Below are positions 51,037 to 60,407 of a stretch of DNA of 64,000 nt, one piece after another. The number at the start of each line of letters is the position of its first letter. Position 1 is the first letter of the stretch. The notes under the pieces were generated by a model. It was given only the letters and a program-made list of their open reading frames with translations. It made no database searches and was not told the origin of the DNA. The stretch comes from Kutzneria sp. 744 (GTDB lineage Bacteria; Actinomycetota; Actinomycetes; Mycobacteriales; Pseudonocardiaceae). The position numbers were made by a program, and so were the translations under genes. Location: the NCBI RefSeq assembly GCF_000568255.1, contig NZ_KK037166.1:9875002-9939001 (forward strand), read 5' to 3'.

Positions 51037-52923
51037 TCACTGGGCCGTCAACTGGAACGACTGCGCCGGCCCACCGCTGCACGTCCACTGCTGGAGCAGG
51101 GCGCCGTCCGTTGTGGACTGATCCCGCACGTCCAGGCACTTGTTGCTGTTCCGTGCGACGAACCGGTAGCTCCCGCCGCCCTGGTCCACCGCCTGCCACT
51201 GCTGGTTGGAGCCGCCGACATAGCTCCACAGCTGCACCTGAGCGCCGTCGGCGGTCGCCGAAGACCCGCCGGCCACATCCCAGCTCAGGTTGGTCGCATT
51301 GCGGTTGACGACCTGGTAGTAGCCGTCGCCGGTGGACCGGAACTGCCACTGCTGGTTGGTGGCCGCGGTGCAGGTCCACTGCTGCAGCGCGGTGCCGTCG
51401 GCCGTGCCGCGGTTGGCGTCGTCCAGGCACTTGCTGCTGTTCTGGTTGGTCACCGAGTACCACTTGGACGAGTCGATCGGGCCGGTGGGCGGCGGCGTGG
51501 TGCCGCCGGAGCCGTTCCAGGTGAAGGTGGCCATCGAGCCGGCGGGCATGCTGTAGCCGAACGACTGGCCGCCGTAGGAGACCTGGAAGTTCTGCGTGCC
51601 GCCGGAGTTCACCGCGACCAGCGCGATCGAGCCGTCCGGGTTGCGGAAGGCCACGTTCTCGATGCCGCCCTGGTTCTGCGCGGTGGAGTTGATCCGCACC
51701 GCACCGGGCTTGACGAACTTGGCCAGGTGGCCGAGCACGTAGTAGTCGGCGTTGTAGGTGACACTGCCGCCGTTGACCGTGACCAGGCCCATGCAGTTGC
51801 CGCAGGAGCCGATGACCGGGCCATGGTTGTTGTCCAGCGCCATGTTCCACAGGCTGACGCTGCGGGCCCAGTTGCGGGTGGCACCGACGGCCAGGTTGCG
51901 GCCCTGCCACAGCAACGAGTCGGCGAAGGTGTTGCCCGACTCGGTGCCGGAGCACTCCGTGAAGAAGATGTCCTTGTTCGGGTACTGGTCATGCACGGCG
52001 CTCTGCGCGCTCGGGTCGCCGAGGTAGCAGTGCCAGGCCGAGCCGACGGTGTTGTTGCCGGTGGCGGCGAAAACCTGCTCCGGGTAGGACGGTAGGTTCC
52101 AGTTGTGGTCCCAGGCCAGGATCTTCGTGCCCAGCCCGGCCGCGGACAGCTTGGGCGCCAGGGTGTTGATGATCCGGCTCTGCTGGGCGGCGTCCATCAG
52201 CATGCCCGGGTAGCCGCCGGGCTGGTTCTGCGGCTCGTTCTGCACGGCCAGGTACTGCACCGGCACGCCGGCCGACTGGTAGGCCTGCACCGACTTGACC
52301 AGGTAGTCGGCGAAGGTGCTCTCGTAGTTGGTGGAAAGCGACCCGCCGACCAGGTTGTTGTTGGTCTTCATCCACCCCGGCGCGCTCCACGGCACGACCA
52401 TCACCGAGGTGGCTGGGTTGAGCTGCTTGGCCTGCGTGACCAGCGGCAGGATGTAGGACTGGTCATGGCTGACCGAGAACCGCGACAGGCCTGGATCGGC
52501 CGAGCCGTCGTCGTAGCTGTAGAAGTTGCGCGAGAAGTCGCTCGCGCCAAGGGGCTGGCGCAGCCAGTCCAGGCCGGCGCCGCTGGTCGGGCTGAACAGC
52601 GCGGTCATGATGCTGTTGCGGGCCGGGGAGTTGTAGATGTTCCAGGCCGCGGAGTCGGTGAGCGAGGCCCCGAAGCCGACCATTGACTGGTAGGTGGTGT
52701 TCGGGTCGACGGTGATCACCGCGCCGCTGCCCGGCGTCCCGAACGGCACAGATGCCTTTTGCGTCAACAGGTTTGACCGGTCGGGAGTGGTCAGCCACAC
52801 GTTGGCCGAGGTCGCCGCGAACGCCGACGGCGCCTGGGCCACCGCGTAGACGGCCCCCGAGGCCACCAGGGCCGCGGCGGCGCAGGTCGCCAGCACTCTG
52901 CGGCGGGATTCGGTGGAGGTCAT
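51037..52923 (-). CDS. Secreted GH30 glycosidase with C-terminal ricin-B lectin domain
   Basis: The 628-residue precursor has a long signal peptide (residues 1-38, AAAALVASGAVYAVAQAPSAFA core). The GH30 TIM barrel follows, with VQNEPQ (acid/base Glu near 229) and FFTECSG (nucleophile Glu near 322), then a beta-sandwich. After a Gly/Pro linker (GGTTPPPTGP) comes a ricin-type trefoil with QQW repeats. GH30 enzymes include beta-glucosylceramidases, beta-1,6-glucanases and xylanases; which applies is unclear. GGAGGG lies about 11 nt before the ATG. Confidence 0.9.
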   Translation of the reverse strand: MTSTESRRRVLATCAAAALVASGAVYAVAQAPSAFAATSANVWLTTPDRSNLLTQKASVPFGTPGSGAVITVDPNTTYQSMVGFGASLTDSAAWNIYNSPARNSIMTALFSPTSGAGLDWLRQPLGASDFSRNFYSYDDGSADPGLSRFSVSHDQSYILPLVTQAKQLNPATSVMVVPWSAPGWMKTNNNLVGGSLSTNYESTFADYLVKSVQAYQSAGVPVQYLAVQNEPQNQPGGYPGMLMDAAQQSRIINTLAPKLSAAGLGTKILAWDHNWNLPSYPEQVFAATGNNTVGSAWHCYLGDPSAQSAVHDQYPNKDIFFTECSGTESGNTFADSLLWQGRNLAVGATRNWARSVSLWNMALDNNHGPVIGSCGNCMGLVTVNGGSVTYNADYYVLGHLAKFVKPGAVRINSTAQNQGGIENVAFRNPDGSIALVAVNSGGTQNFQVSYGGQSFGYSMPAGSMATFTWNGSGGTTPPPTGPIDSSKWYSVTNQNSSKCLDDANRGTADGTALQQWTCTAATNQQWQFRSTGDGYYQVVNRNATNLSWDVAGGSSATADGAQVQLWSYVGGSNQQWQAVDQGGGSYRFVARNSNKCLDVRDQSTTDGALLQQWTCSGGPAQSFQLTAQ

Positions 52924-52942
52924 GCAGGGACACCCTCCTTGT

Positions 52943-53062
52943 GAAACAAATGTAACGCATCTGTAACAGGGTTCAGGAAGTGCAGCACTGGTTGTTGGAG
53001 ATGTCAAGAAAGACTGGTGCACAACGAAACAATGCGTCGGACAATGCCGTAACAAATGAAAC
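52943..53062. promoter_or_regulatory. Repeated 14-bp boxes upstream of the GH30 gene
   Basis: GAAACAAATGTAAC (52943-52956) and GTAACAAATGAAAC (53049-53062) share the consensus GWAACAAATGWAAC in an unusually A/T-rich stretch upstream of the glycosidase. They are likely regulator sites; the regulator is unknown. Confidence 0.4.
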
Positions 53063-53158
53063 AAAGCTGCATTTCGGGTCCGGGCCGCGGTCCCTCGACT
53101 CGGCCGGACGGCCCAGACGCGCGGCGGTCGGGCCGGGCCGGTGCCATACTCGGTGATC

Positions 53159-53974
53159 ATGGGTATACGCGGCAGGAACCACGTCACGGTCGGTGGTCGT
53201 AGCGAGGGTCCGGCGCTGATGTTCGCGCACGGCTTCGGCTGCGACCAGAACATGTGGCGGCTGGTGACGCCCGCCTTCGCCGAGGACTACCGCATCGTTC
53301 TGTTCGACTACGTCGGCGCCGGCCGCTCGGACCTCGACGCCTGGCGGCCCGAGCGGTACGCCACCCTCGGCGGCTACGCCGACGACGTCCTGGAGATCTG
53401 CGACGAGCTCGACCTGCGCGATGTGGTGTTCGTGGGGCACTCGGTCAGCGCGATGATCGGCGTGCTCGCGGCGGCCCGCGAGCCGTCCCGCTTCGCCGCG
53501 CTGGCGATGGTCGGCCCCTCGCCGCGCTACATCGACGACGACGGCTACACCGGCGGGTTCAGCGCGGCCGACATCGACGAGCTGCTCGACTCGTTGGACA
53601 GCAACTACCTGGGCTGGTCGGCGGCGATGGCGCCGGCGATCATGGGCAACCCGGACCGGCCCGCGCTCGGCGAGGAGCTCACCAACAGCTTCTGCCGCAC
53701 CGACCCGGCCATCGCCCGACACTTCGCCCACGTCACGTTCACCGGCGACAACCGGTCCGACCTGGCCGGCGTGACCGTGCCGACGCTGATCATGCAGTGC
53801 CGCGAGGACCTGATCGCCCCGCTCGCCGTCGGCGAGTACGTGCACCGGGCCATTCCGGGCAGCGAGATGGTCGTGCTGGAGGCCACCGGGCACTGCCCGC
53901 ACCTGAGCGCGCCGGAGCAGACGGCCAAGGCGCTGCGGGCTTTTCTCGAGACGTTGCCCGCGAGCCGCGCATGA
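53159..53974 (+). CDS. rsbQ: RsbQ-like alpha/beta hydrolase
   Basis: A 271-residue alpha/beta hydrolase with the RsbQ pattern: AHGFGCDQNMWR (oxyanion), DYVGAGRSDL, GHSVSAMIG (nucleophile Ser, about residue 95) and GHCPHLSAPEQT (His). In Bacillus, RsbQ makes or delivers a small hydrophobic ligand to the PAS phosphatase RsbP under energy stress. The adjacent overlapping gene is a PAS-phosphatase, which strongly supports the assignment. ATG 53159 preferred; GTG 53141 possible. Confidence 0.85.
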   Translation: MGIRGRNHVTVGGRSEGPALMFAHGFGCDQNMWRLVTPAFAEDYRIVLFDYVGAGRSDLDAWRPERYATLGGYADDVLEICDELDLRDVVFVGHSVSAMIGVLAAAREPSRFAALAMVGPSPRYIDDDGYTGGFSAADIDELLDSLDSNYLGWSAAMAPAIMGNPDRPALGEELTNSFCRTDPAIARHFAHVTFTGDNRSDLAGVTVPTLIMQCREDLIAPLAVGEYVHRAIPGSEMVVLEATGHCPHLSAPEQTAKALRAFLETLPASRA

Positions 53975-55200
53975 TGAGCCCCGCCCACGACGAATCCGTT
54001 GGTGGCCCAGCAGAGGACGACAACCGCCCGTCATTCTCCGCGCTCCTGGAGGACGACGCGGCCGACCTGTACGACAACGCCCCCTGCGGCTACCTGTCCA
54101 CGTTGCTGGACGGGGAGATCGCCAAGATCAATGCGACGCTGCTGGACTGGTTGGGCTACGCCCGCGAGGATCTGGTGGGCCGCAAACGTTTCACCGACCT
54201 GCTCACCGTCGGCGGCCGGCTCTACCACGAGACCCACTTCGCGCCGCTGCTGCGCATGCAGGGGCAGGCGCGGGAGATCGCGCTGGAACTGGTGGCCGCC
54301 GATGGCCGGCGGCTGCCCGTTCTGATCAACTCCACGGTCAAGACCGGCGCGGACGGGGCGCCGCTGCTGATCCGCAGCACGGTCTTCGACGCCCGCCAAC
54401 GCCGTGCCTACGAGCGTGAGCTGCTGCGGGCCCGCGAGGCCGCCGAGCAGGAACGCGCCCGGTGGCAGCGGCTGAGCGAAACGCTCCAGCGGACCTTGCT
54501 GCCGCCGATTCTGCCGGCAGTGCCGGGACTGGAGGTCGCGGCGCACTACCACGCCGCGTCGTACGAGCACATCGGCGGCGATTTCTACGACCTGTTTCCC
54601 TTGGCGGGCAACCGATGGGCGTTCTTCCTCGGTGACGTCTGCGGCAAGGGGCCCGAGGCCGCCGTCGTCACGTCGCTGACGCGGTACACCCTGCGGGCGG
54701 CCGCCGTCTACGACCCTGATCCCGTCGCTGTGCTGTCCAACCTCAACAGTGTTGTGCTGCAACAGGGCCATGCCGCCGATGCCCGGTACTGCACGGTCGT
54801 GTTCGGGCTGCTCGTGCCGGACGGCGACGGCTTCACGCTGACCGTCGCCAGCGGCGGTCACCCACCGGCCCTGGTGGCCCGGGCCGACGGGCGGGTCGAG
54901 ATGCTGAACACGCCGGGCGGCCAGCTGATCGGCATCCTGCCCGACGCCACCATTGCCGTCGCGTCAACGCGTCTGGCCCCCGGGGAGTCCGTGCTGCTGT
55001 ACACCGACGGCCTCACCGAGGCCCGCGATTTCGACGGAGCCCAGTTGGGCGATGAGCATCTCGCCCAGCTGGCCGAAGGCTTCGTCGGCCGCGGCGCCGC
55101 CGAGATCGTGTCGTCCCTGGCGACGATGCTCGACGGCCTCGGCGACCGGCTCACCGACGACACCGCCCTGTTGGCACTGACCGTCCGGGCCGAGTCGTGA
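53971..55200 (+). CDS. rsbP: RsbP-like PAS-PP2C (SpoIIE) phosphatase
   Basis: A 409-residue protein: PAS domain at about 25-140 (LYDNAPCGYLSTLLDGEIAKIN), a short coiled coil (ERELLRAREAAEQERARWQ), then a SpoIIE/PP2C phosphatase with EHIGGDFYDLF, FFLGDVCGKGPEAA and TDDTALLAL metal-binding motifs. It should dephosphorylate an anti-anti-sigma factor. The ATG overlaps the hydrolase stop (ATGA), and its own stop overlaps the next start. Substrate is likely the STAS protein encoded next. Confidence 0.88.
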   Translation: MMSPAHDESVGGPAEDDNRPSFSALLEDDAADLYDNAPCGYLSTLLDGEIAKINATLLDWLGYAREDLVGRKRFTDLLTVGGRLYHETHFAPLLRMQGQAREIALELVAADGRRLPVLINSTVKTGADGAPLLIRSTVFDARQRRAYERELLRAREAAEQERARWQRLSETLQRTLLPPILPAVPGLEVAAHYHAASYEHIGGDFYDLFPLAGNRWAFFLGDVCGKGPEAAVVTSLTRYTLRAAAVYDPDPVAVLSNLNSVVLQQGHAADARYCTVVFGLLVPDGDGFTLTVASGGHPPALVARADGRVEMLNTPGGQLIGILPDATIAVASTRLAPGESVLLYTDGLTEARDFDGAQLGDEHLAQLAEGFVGRGAAEIVSSLATMLDGLGDRLTDDTALLALTVRAES

Positions 55201-55526
55201 GCGGATTGGCCATCACCACGCGCTCCAGCCCGCGCAGGCACATTCTCAGCCTGCACGGCGATCTGGACATGGCCACCGCGCCCGAGCTGCGCGAGGCGTG
55301 CCAGGGCCTGACCTTCACGGCGGGCCAGGAGTTGGTGCTGGACCTGTCCGACCTCGGGTTCTGCGACTCCAGCGGCGTTTCGGCATTCATCGTCAGCAGC
55401 CGATTGGTCGAGTCCTTCGGCGCCACGTTCGCCATCGCCGCGCCGCCCATGCAGCTCACCAGGGTGTTCGCGATGATCGGTCTGAGCGATTTCTTCACCC
55501 TGTACGACTCGGTCGACGGCTTGTAG
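55197..55526 (+). CDS. STAS anti-anti-sigma factor (RsbV-like)
   Basis: A 109-residue STAS protein with LDLSDLGFCDSSGVSAFIV, where the Ser of DSSG is the expected phosphorylation site. The GTG start overlaps the phosphatase stop (GTGA). It should bind an RsbW-type kinase and release a sigma factor when dephosphorylated. No kinase or sigma factor gene is adjacent, so the partners must be elsewhere. Confidence 0.9.
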   Translation: MSGLAITTRSSPRRHILSLHGDLDMATAPELREACQGLTFTAGQELVLDLSDLGFCDSSGVSAFIVSSRLVESFGATFAIAAPPMQLTRVFAMIGLSDFFTLYDSVDGL

Positions 55527-55605
55527 AAACACGAAGGCCGCCGCCGTGGACAGCGCGTGTCCTCGGCTGGTTGACTCGGGATTCCGTGCGGCGGAGGGGG
55601 ACCCG

Positions 55606-58011
55606 GTGATCGGCAGGGTGTTGTGCGCGTTGGGCCTGGCGGCGATGCTCACCTCGCCGGTATCGGCCCGGCCCATGTCCATTGTGGACAACGGTCCGGT
55701 CGGCTGGGACGTCTACCGGCACATGGATGCCCTGGGGCTGCCGCAGGACGGGGCGCGCAGCCGCCAGTTCTCCAGCTTCGACCGAACCGGCGGCAATGAG
55801 GACGGGTTCAACGGCACCTACTCCTGCCTGCGCACGACGGCCGACGGCTGCGTGATCGCGGAGCGCTCCGGGGCCGGTGAGCTGTCGTCGATCTGGTTCA
55901 CGCGCGACTACGGCGTGGTGGCCAAGACCGGTCGGATCAAGGTGGAGCTCGACGGGAAGATCGTGCTCAACGCCCCGCTTCAGGACGTGGTGGACGGCAA
56001 GCTGGGGGCGCCGTTCGTGTGGCCGCTGGTCGGCAACGGCGACGACACCGCGGGCGGTTCCGTGATCAAGGTGCCGATGCCGTACCGGCAGTCGATGCGC
56101 GTGACCACCGAACAGAATCCGCTCTTCTACCACGTGGACTACCGCACGTTCGCCGATCCCGCCGGTGTGAGCACGTTCGATCCCGGCGACCGGGCGCAGG
56201 ACGTGATCGACAAGCTGCGGGCGTTCGGGTTGCGCGATCCCAAGGGATCCGCGGCCGGTGCGAGCACCGTGCCGGCGTCGGCCGATGCCCTTCCCGGCGG
56301 GACGACGACCTTGGCCCAGCTCGCCGGCCCGGGCCGAATCACGCAGCTGCGCCTGCGGTTGCCGCAGTTGGTGCGCAGTCCGCGGGTCAACGACGACGGC
56401 CGTGCCTTCGGCGCCGGCGGGCACAGTGCCTTTACGGTGGCGATCGATCCCGCCAACTCGGGTGTGCGGTTGACCCGTCGCTACGACCCGGGGATCGGCA
56501 GTCAGCGCGCCAACCTCGTGGTCGACGGGCAGTCGGTGGGGCAGTGGTCCAACGGGGCCGCGGTGCCCGGCGGGATGTGGGCCGAGCAGGCGATCGAGCT
56601 GCCGGCGGCGTTGACGGCGGGGAAGTCGTTGCTGCACGTGGAGAACGACTTCGTGTCGTCCTCCGTGGACGTCAACGAGTTCCGGTACGACGTGCACAGC
56701 GAGGTCGGCGCCGACTGGAACCGCACGGACGTGGTCGACCTCGGTCCCGGTCATCCCGGCGAGGAACAGGCCCACGGCTACCAGATCACCGCGCCGACCT
56801 GGCAGGGCAGCCGGGTGTTCCGCTACGACGTGCCCGCCGGTCAGGTCGACGCCACGAACTCCGTGCTGTCCAACGCCCGGCTGCGCATCGCCTTCGACGG
56901 TCGGACCACTGTGGACGCTCCACTGGGCGAGTTCTTCGGCTCCGGGCTCGGGGAGTTCGACACCCGCACCCTCATGTCCTCGATCGACGCCACTCCCGGC
57001 GGCTGGTTGACCGCGTGGTGGCCGATGCCGTTCTCCAGCACCGCGACCGTGCAGCTCGTCAACGGCAGCGGCGCGGCGATCGCCGGCGCCACGGCGGAGA
57101 TCACCTCCGCACCGGGCGGCAGTGCCCAGGATCCCTTCCACGCCACCCACATCGCCTCGACCACGGTCAACGGGAAGGACTTTCCGTTCATGGACGTGCG
57201 TGGTCACGGCGTGTTCTACGGCGCGACCCACACCATGCGAGGGCTGATCCCGACCGGCAACCAGCGGGCCTACCTCGAAGGCGACGAGCGGGCCTACGTG
57301 GACGGCTCGGCCAGTCCGGCCTGGCACGGCACGGGCACCGAGGACTTCTACGAGTCCGGCTGGTACTTCCGCGACGGCACCACCTACGCGATGCCGCTGG
57401 TCGGCAACCCCGCCTACCAGACCGCCGGCGACGGCTGCCAGTACGACTGCACGGGCGCATATCGTCTACTGCTGCCCGATTCCGTGCCGTTCGACACCGG
57501 CCTGAGGTTCGGCATCGAGCATGGGCCGGCCAACGACGCCGCGGCGGCCTACAGCTCCACCGCCTACTGGTACGGCGACGGCAATGCCACTGCGGCACAG
57601 TCCGATGTGGTCGATCCGGCCGACGCCGGAAGCCGTGCCGCGCATGGGTATCAGGCCGGCGGCGAGACTCGGGCATCCCTGACCTCCACCTTCGAGGGCA
57701 GCGCCCAGCCGGTGACCGGGACCGTCACGGCGGCGACCGGTCCGATCAGCTTCACCGCGCATGTCTCCGGGGCATTTCGCCTGGTGCGCACCGGTGACCA
57801 GGCATCGGGGTACCAGAGCGCCACCGTGTTCGTGAACGGCCGGCTGATCGGCGCCTGGGTGGAACCCTTGGCCAACAAGAGTTCCCGCTGGCTGACCGAC
57901 TCCTTCGAGGTGCCGGGCTCGTATCCGTCGACGGTCACGATCCGGCTGGAGCCGACCGCCGGCGCGTGGTCGGCGTCGAAGTACCAGGTGGTGACTGCTC
58001 CGATCGGCTGA
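55606..58011 (+). CDS. Secreted DUF2961 / GH172-type glycoside hydrolase
   Basis: An 801-residue precursor with a short signal peptide (VIGRVLCALGLAAMLTSPVSA). The body shows DGFNGTYSCLRTTADGCVIA and ELSSIWFTRDYGVV, typical of DUF2961. A second half-domain (GLRFGIEHGPANDAAAAYSS, AYWYGDGN) is followed by a C-terminal beta-sandwich. DUF2961 proteins form family GH172, known to act on arabinofuranosides and difructose anhydrides. GGAGGGGG upstream supports the GTG at 55606. With the GH54 gene it hints at arabinan breakdown, though they are 30 kb apart. Confidence 0.8.
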   Translation: MIGRVLCALGLAAMLTSPVSARPMSIVDNGPVGWDVYRHMDALGLPQDGARSRQFSSFDRTGGNEDGFNGTYSCLRTTADGCVIAERSGAGELSSIWFTRDYGVVAKTGRIKVELDGKIVLNAPLQDVVDGKLGAPFVWPLVGNGDDTAGGSVIKVPMPYRQSMRVTTEQNPLFYHVDYRTFADPAGVSTFDPGDRAQDVIDKLRAFGLRDPKGSAAGASTVPASADALPGGTTTLAQLAGPGRITQLRLRLPQLVRSPRVNDDGRAFGAGGHSAFTVAIDPANSGVRLTRRYDPGIGSQRANLVVDGQSVGQWSNGAAVPGGMWAEQAIELPAALTAGKSLLHVENDFVSSSVDVNEFRYDVHSEVGADWNRTDVVDLGPGHPGEEQAHGYQITAPTWQGSRVFRYDVPAGQVDATNSVLSNARLRIAFDGRTTVDAPLGEFFGSGLGEFDTRTLMSSIDATPGGWLTAWWPMPFSSTATVQLVNGSGAAIAGATAEITSAPGGSAQDPFHATHIASTTVNGKDFPFMDVRGHGVFYGATHTMRGLIPTGNQRAYLEGDERAYVDGSASPAWHGTGTEDFYESGWYFRDGTTYAMPLVGNPAYQTAGDGCQYDCTGAYRLLLPDSVPFDTGLRFGIEHGPANDAAAAYSSTAYWYGDGNATAAQSDVVDPADAGSRAAHGYQAGGETRASLTSTFEGSAQPVTGTVTAATGPISFTAHVSGAFRLVRTGDQASGYQSATVFVNGRLIGAWVEPLANKSSRWLTDSFEVPGSYPSTVTIRLEPTAGAWSASKYQVVTAPIG

Positions 58012-58106
58012 CAGGATGGTTCATCCTTCCGGACGATCGACGCTGCGGCCGAACGACCTCTATACCTGGATGGCGAGTTCCGGCCGCACCGGGAGGAGAG
58101 CCCGCC

Positions 58107-60407
58107 TTGTCCGGATCGACGATTCTGCTGGCGCTCAACGACATCTCGCCGGGGTCGGTGATGGCCGACCAGCTGGCGCGGATCTGCGAGCACCTGGCCG
58201 GCGACGGGCACGGCGTGATCCGTGCCGGCACCGACGAGGACGCGCTGGCCCTCGTGCAGAGCCGGGCCGACCTGACCGCCGCCCTGGTGAGCTGGGACCT
58301 CCACGACGCCGACGGCATCCTGGAACGGCCGGCCGAGGCGGTGCTGACCGCGCTGATGGCCCGCTTCACCCGGTTGCCGGTGTTCCTGGTGACCACGGTG
58401 GCGTCGGTGGACGACCTGCCGCTGTGGGTGTCCGAGGCGGTCTGCGGCTACGTGTGGCTGCTGGAGGACACGCCCGGCTTCATCGCCGGGCGGGTCGGCG
58501 TCGCCGCGCGGCGGTACCGGGATGACCTGCTGCCGCCGTTCTTCCGTGAGCTGCGGCGTTTCGACGACACCCACGAGTACTCCTGGCACACTCCCGCGCA
58601 CGCCGGGGGAGTGGCGTTCCTGAAGTCGCCGGTGGGGCGGACGTTGTTCGACTACTACGGGGAGCGGCTGTTCCGCACCGATCTGTCGATCTCCGTGGCC
58701 GAGCTGGGTTCCCTGTTCGAGCACACCGGTCCGATCGGGGACGCCGAGCGCAACGCCGCCCGGATCTTCGGCGCCGACCTGACGTATTTCGTGCTGCACG
58801 GGGATTCCACCGCCGACCGCATCGCGCTGCACGCCAGCATCGCCGCCGACGAGCTCGTGCTCGTGGACCGCAACTGCCACAAGGCGATCTACCACGGCCT
58901 CACCCTCACCGGCGGCCGTCCCGCCTACCTGGTGCCCACCCGCAACGGCTACGGGTTGATGGGCCCGATCCCGCCCGCGGCCCTGAATCGCTCCACCGTC
59001 GCGGATCTGTTGCGGGACAACCCGCTTGCGGCCGGGGCGGCGGATCCGTCGCCCGTGTACGCCGTGATCACCAACTCCACCTACGACGGCCTGTGCTACG
59101 ACGCCGTTCGGCTTTCCACGCTGTTGGGCGAAAGTGTGCCTCGGCTTCACCTCGACGAGGCGTGGTTCGCCTACGCCCGCTTCCATCCGCTCTACGCCCG
59201 TCGATACGGCATGTCCGTGGACGCTTCCACCGTGCCCGACGCCGCCCGGCCGACCGTGTTGACCACCCAGTCCACGCACAAGCTGCTCGCTGCGATGTCG
59301 CAGAGCGCCATGCTGCACGTGAAGAACTCGCCCCGGTCGCCGGTGGACCACCGGCAGTTCAACGAGACGTTCATGATGCACGCCACCACGTCGCCGATGT
59401 ATCCCATGATCGCCGGGCTCGACGTCGCCGCCGCCATGATGGACGGCGCCGGCGGCCAGTGGCTGTCCGACGAGGCCGTCACCGAGGCCATCCGCTTCCG
59501 TCAGGCCGTCGCCCGCATCGGCCGCCGCATCGCCGCCGCCGGCGACCGGCCCCCGTGGTTCTTCGGCACCTGGCAGCCGCCTGAAGTGAGTGACCCTCGG
59601 AGCGGTCAGCGTTACGACTTCGCCGACGCCCCGGTGGATCTGCTGCGGGCCGAGCCTTCGTGCTGGACCCTCGACCCCGGCGCCACGTGGCACGGCTTCC
59701 CGGGGCTGGAGGAGGGCTACTGCCTGCTCGATCCGATCAAGGTCAGTGTCACCTGTCCCGGCACCGACGCCATGGGCACGGCCGGCGACACCGGCATCCC
59801 GGCCAAGATCCTCACCGCCTACCTGGAGACGCGGCGCATCGTGGTCGAGAAGACCGACGCCTACACGTGTCTGATCCTGTTCTCGATGGGCATCACCAAG
59901 GGCAAGTGGGGCACTCTGCTCGACGGCCTGCTGGACTTCAAGTCCTTGTACGACACCGGCGCCGCGCTCACCGACGTCCTTCCCGCCCTGGTCAAGGAGT
60001 TTCCGTCGCGCTATGGCCGGCTCACCCTCCGTCAGCTCTGCGACGAGATGCACGCCCAGCTCCGCTCCAGTTCGCTGATTCCGTTGCTGGACGAGGCTTT
60101 CACCCATCCTCCTCGGCCCGTTCTCACGCCCGCCCAGACCTACCAGCGTCTTCTCCGCGGCGGCACGGAGCTTGTCCGCCTGGCCGAGCTCGCCGACCGC
60201 ACCGTGGCCACCCAGGTCGTCACCACCCCGCCCGGCATTCCCGTCCTCATGCCCGGCGAGGACGCCGGTCACGAGGACGAGCCCACCCTGCGCTACCTGC
60301 GCGCCCTGGAGTCCTTCGACCGCCACTTCCCCGGCTTCCCCAGCGAAACCCATGGCGTGCACCGTGATTCCGCCGGCGACTACTGGATCACCTGCCTGCG
60401 CCAGTAG
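58107..60407 (+). CDS. Orn/Lys/Arg decarboxylase family PLP enzyme
   Basis: A 766-residue fold-type I decarboxylase of the large biodegradative type. The N-terminal wing (residues 1-130) is response-regulator-like. PLP-domain motifs include HTPAHAGGVAF (about 155-165), LVDRNCHKAIYHG, HLDEAWFAYA (PLP Asp) and TQSTHKLLAAMSQ, with the aldimine Lys. It probably decarboxylates a basic amino acid to a polyamine precursor. GGGAGGAG at 58091-58098 fixes an unusual TTG start at 58107. It ends 20 bp inside the convergent lipoprotein hydrolase. Confidence 0.88.
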   Translation: MSGSTILLALNDISPGSVMADQLARICEHLAGDGHGVIRAGTDEDALALVQSRADLTAALVSWDLHDADGILERPAEAVLTALMARFTRLPVFLVTTVASVDDLPLWVSEAVCGYVWLLEDTPGFIAGRVGVAARRYRDDLLPPFFRELRRFDDTHEYSWHTPAHAGGVAFLKSPVGRTLFDYYGERLFRTDLSISVAELGSLFEHTGPIGDAERNAARIFGADLTYFVLHGDSTADRIALHASIAADELVLVDRNCHKAIYHGLTLTGGRPAYLVPTRNGYGLMGPIPPAALNRSTVADLLRDNPLAAGAADPSPVYAVITNSTYDGLCYDAVRLSTLLGESVPRLHLDEAWFAYARFHPLYARRYGMSVDASTVPDAARPTVLTTQSTHKLLAAMSQSAMLHVKNSPRSPVDHRQFNETFMMHATTSPMYPMIAGLDVAAAMMDGAGGQWLSDEAVTEAIRFRQAVARIGRRIAAAGDRPPWFFGTWQPPEVSDPRSGQRYDFADAPVDLLRAEPSCWTLDPGATWHGFPGLEEGYCLLDPIKVSVTCPGTDAMGTAGDTGIPAKILTAYLETRRIVVEKTDAYTCLILFSMGITKGKWGTLLDGLLDFKSLYDTGAALTDVLPALVKEFPSRYGRLTLRQLCDEMHAQLRSSSLIPLLDEAFTHPPRPVLTPAQTYQRLLRGGTELVRLAELADRTVATQVVTTPPGIPVLMPGEDAGHEDEPTLRYLRALESFDRHFPGFPSETHGVHRDSAGDYWITCLRQ

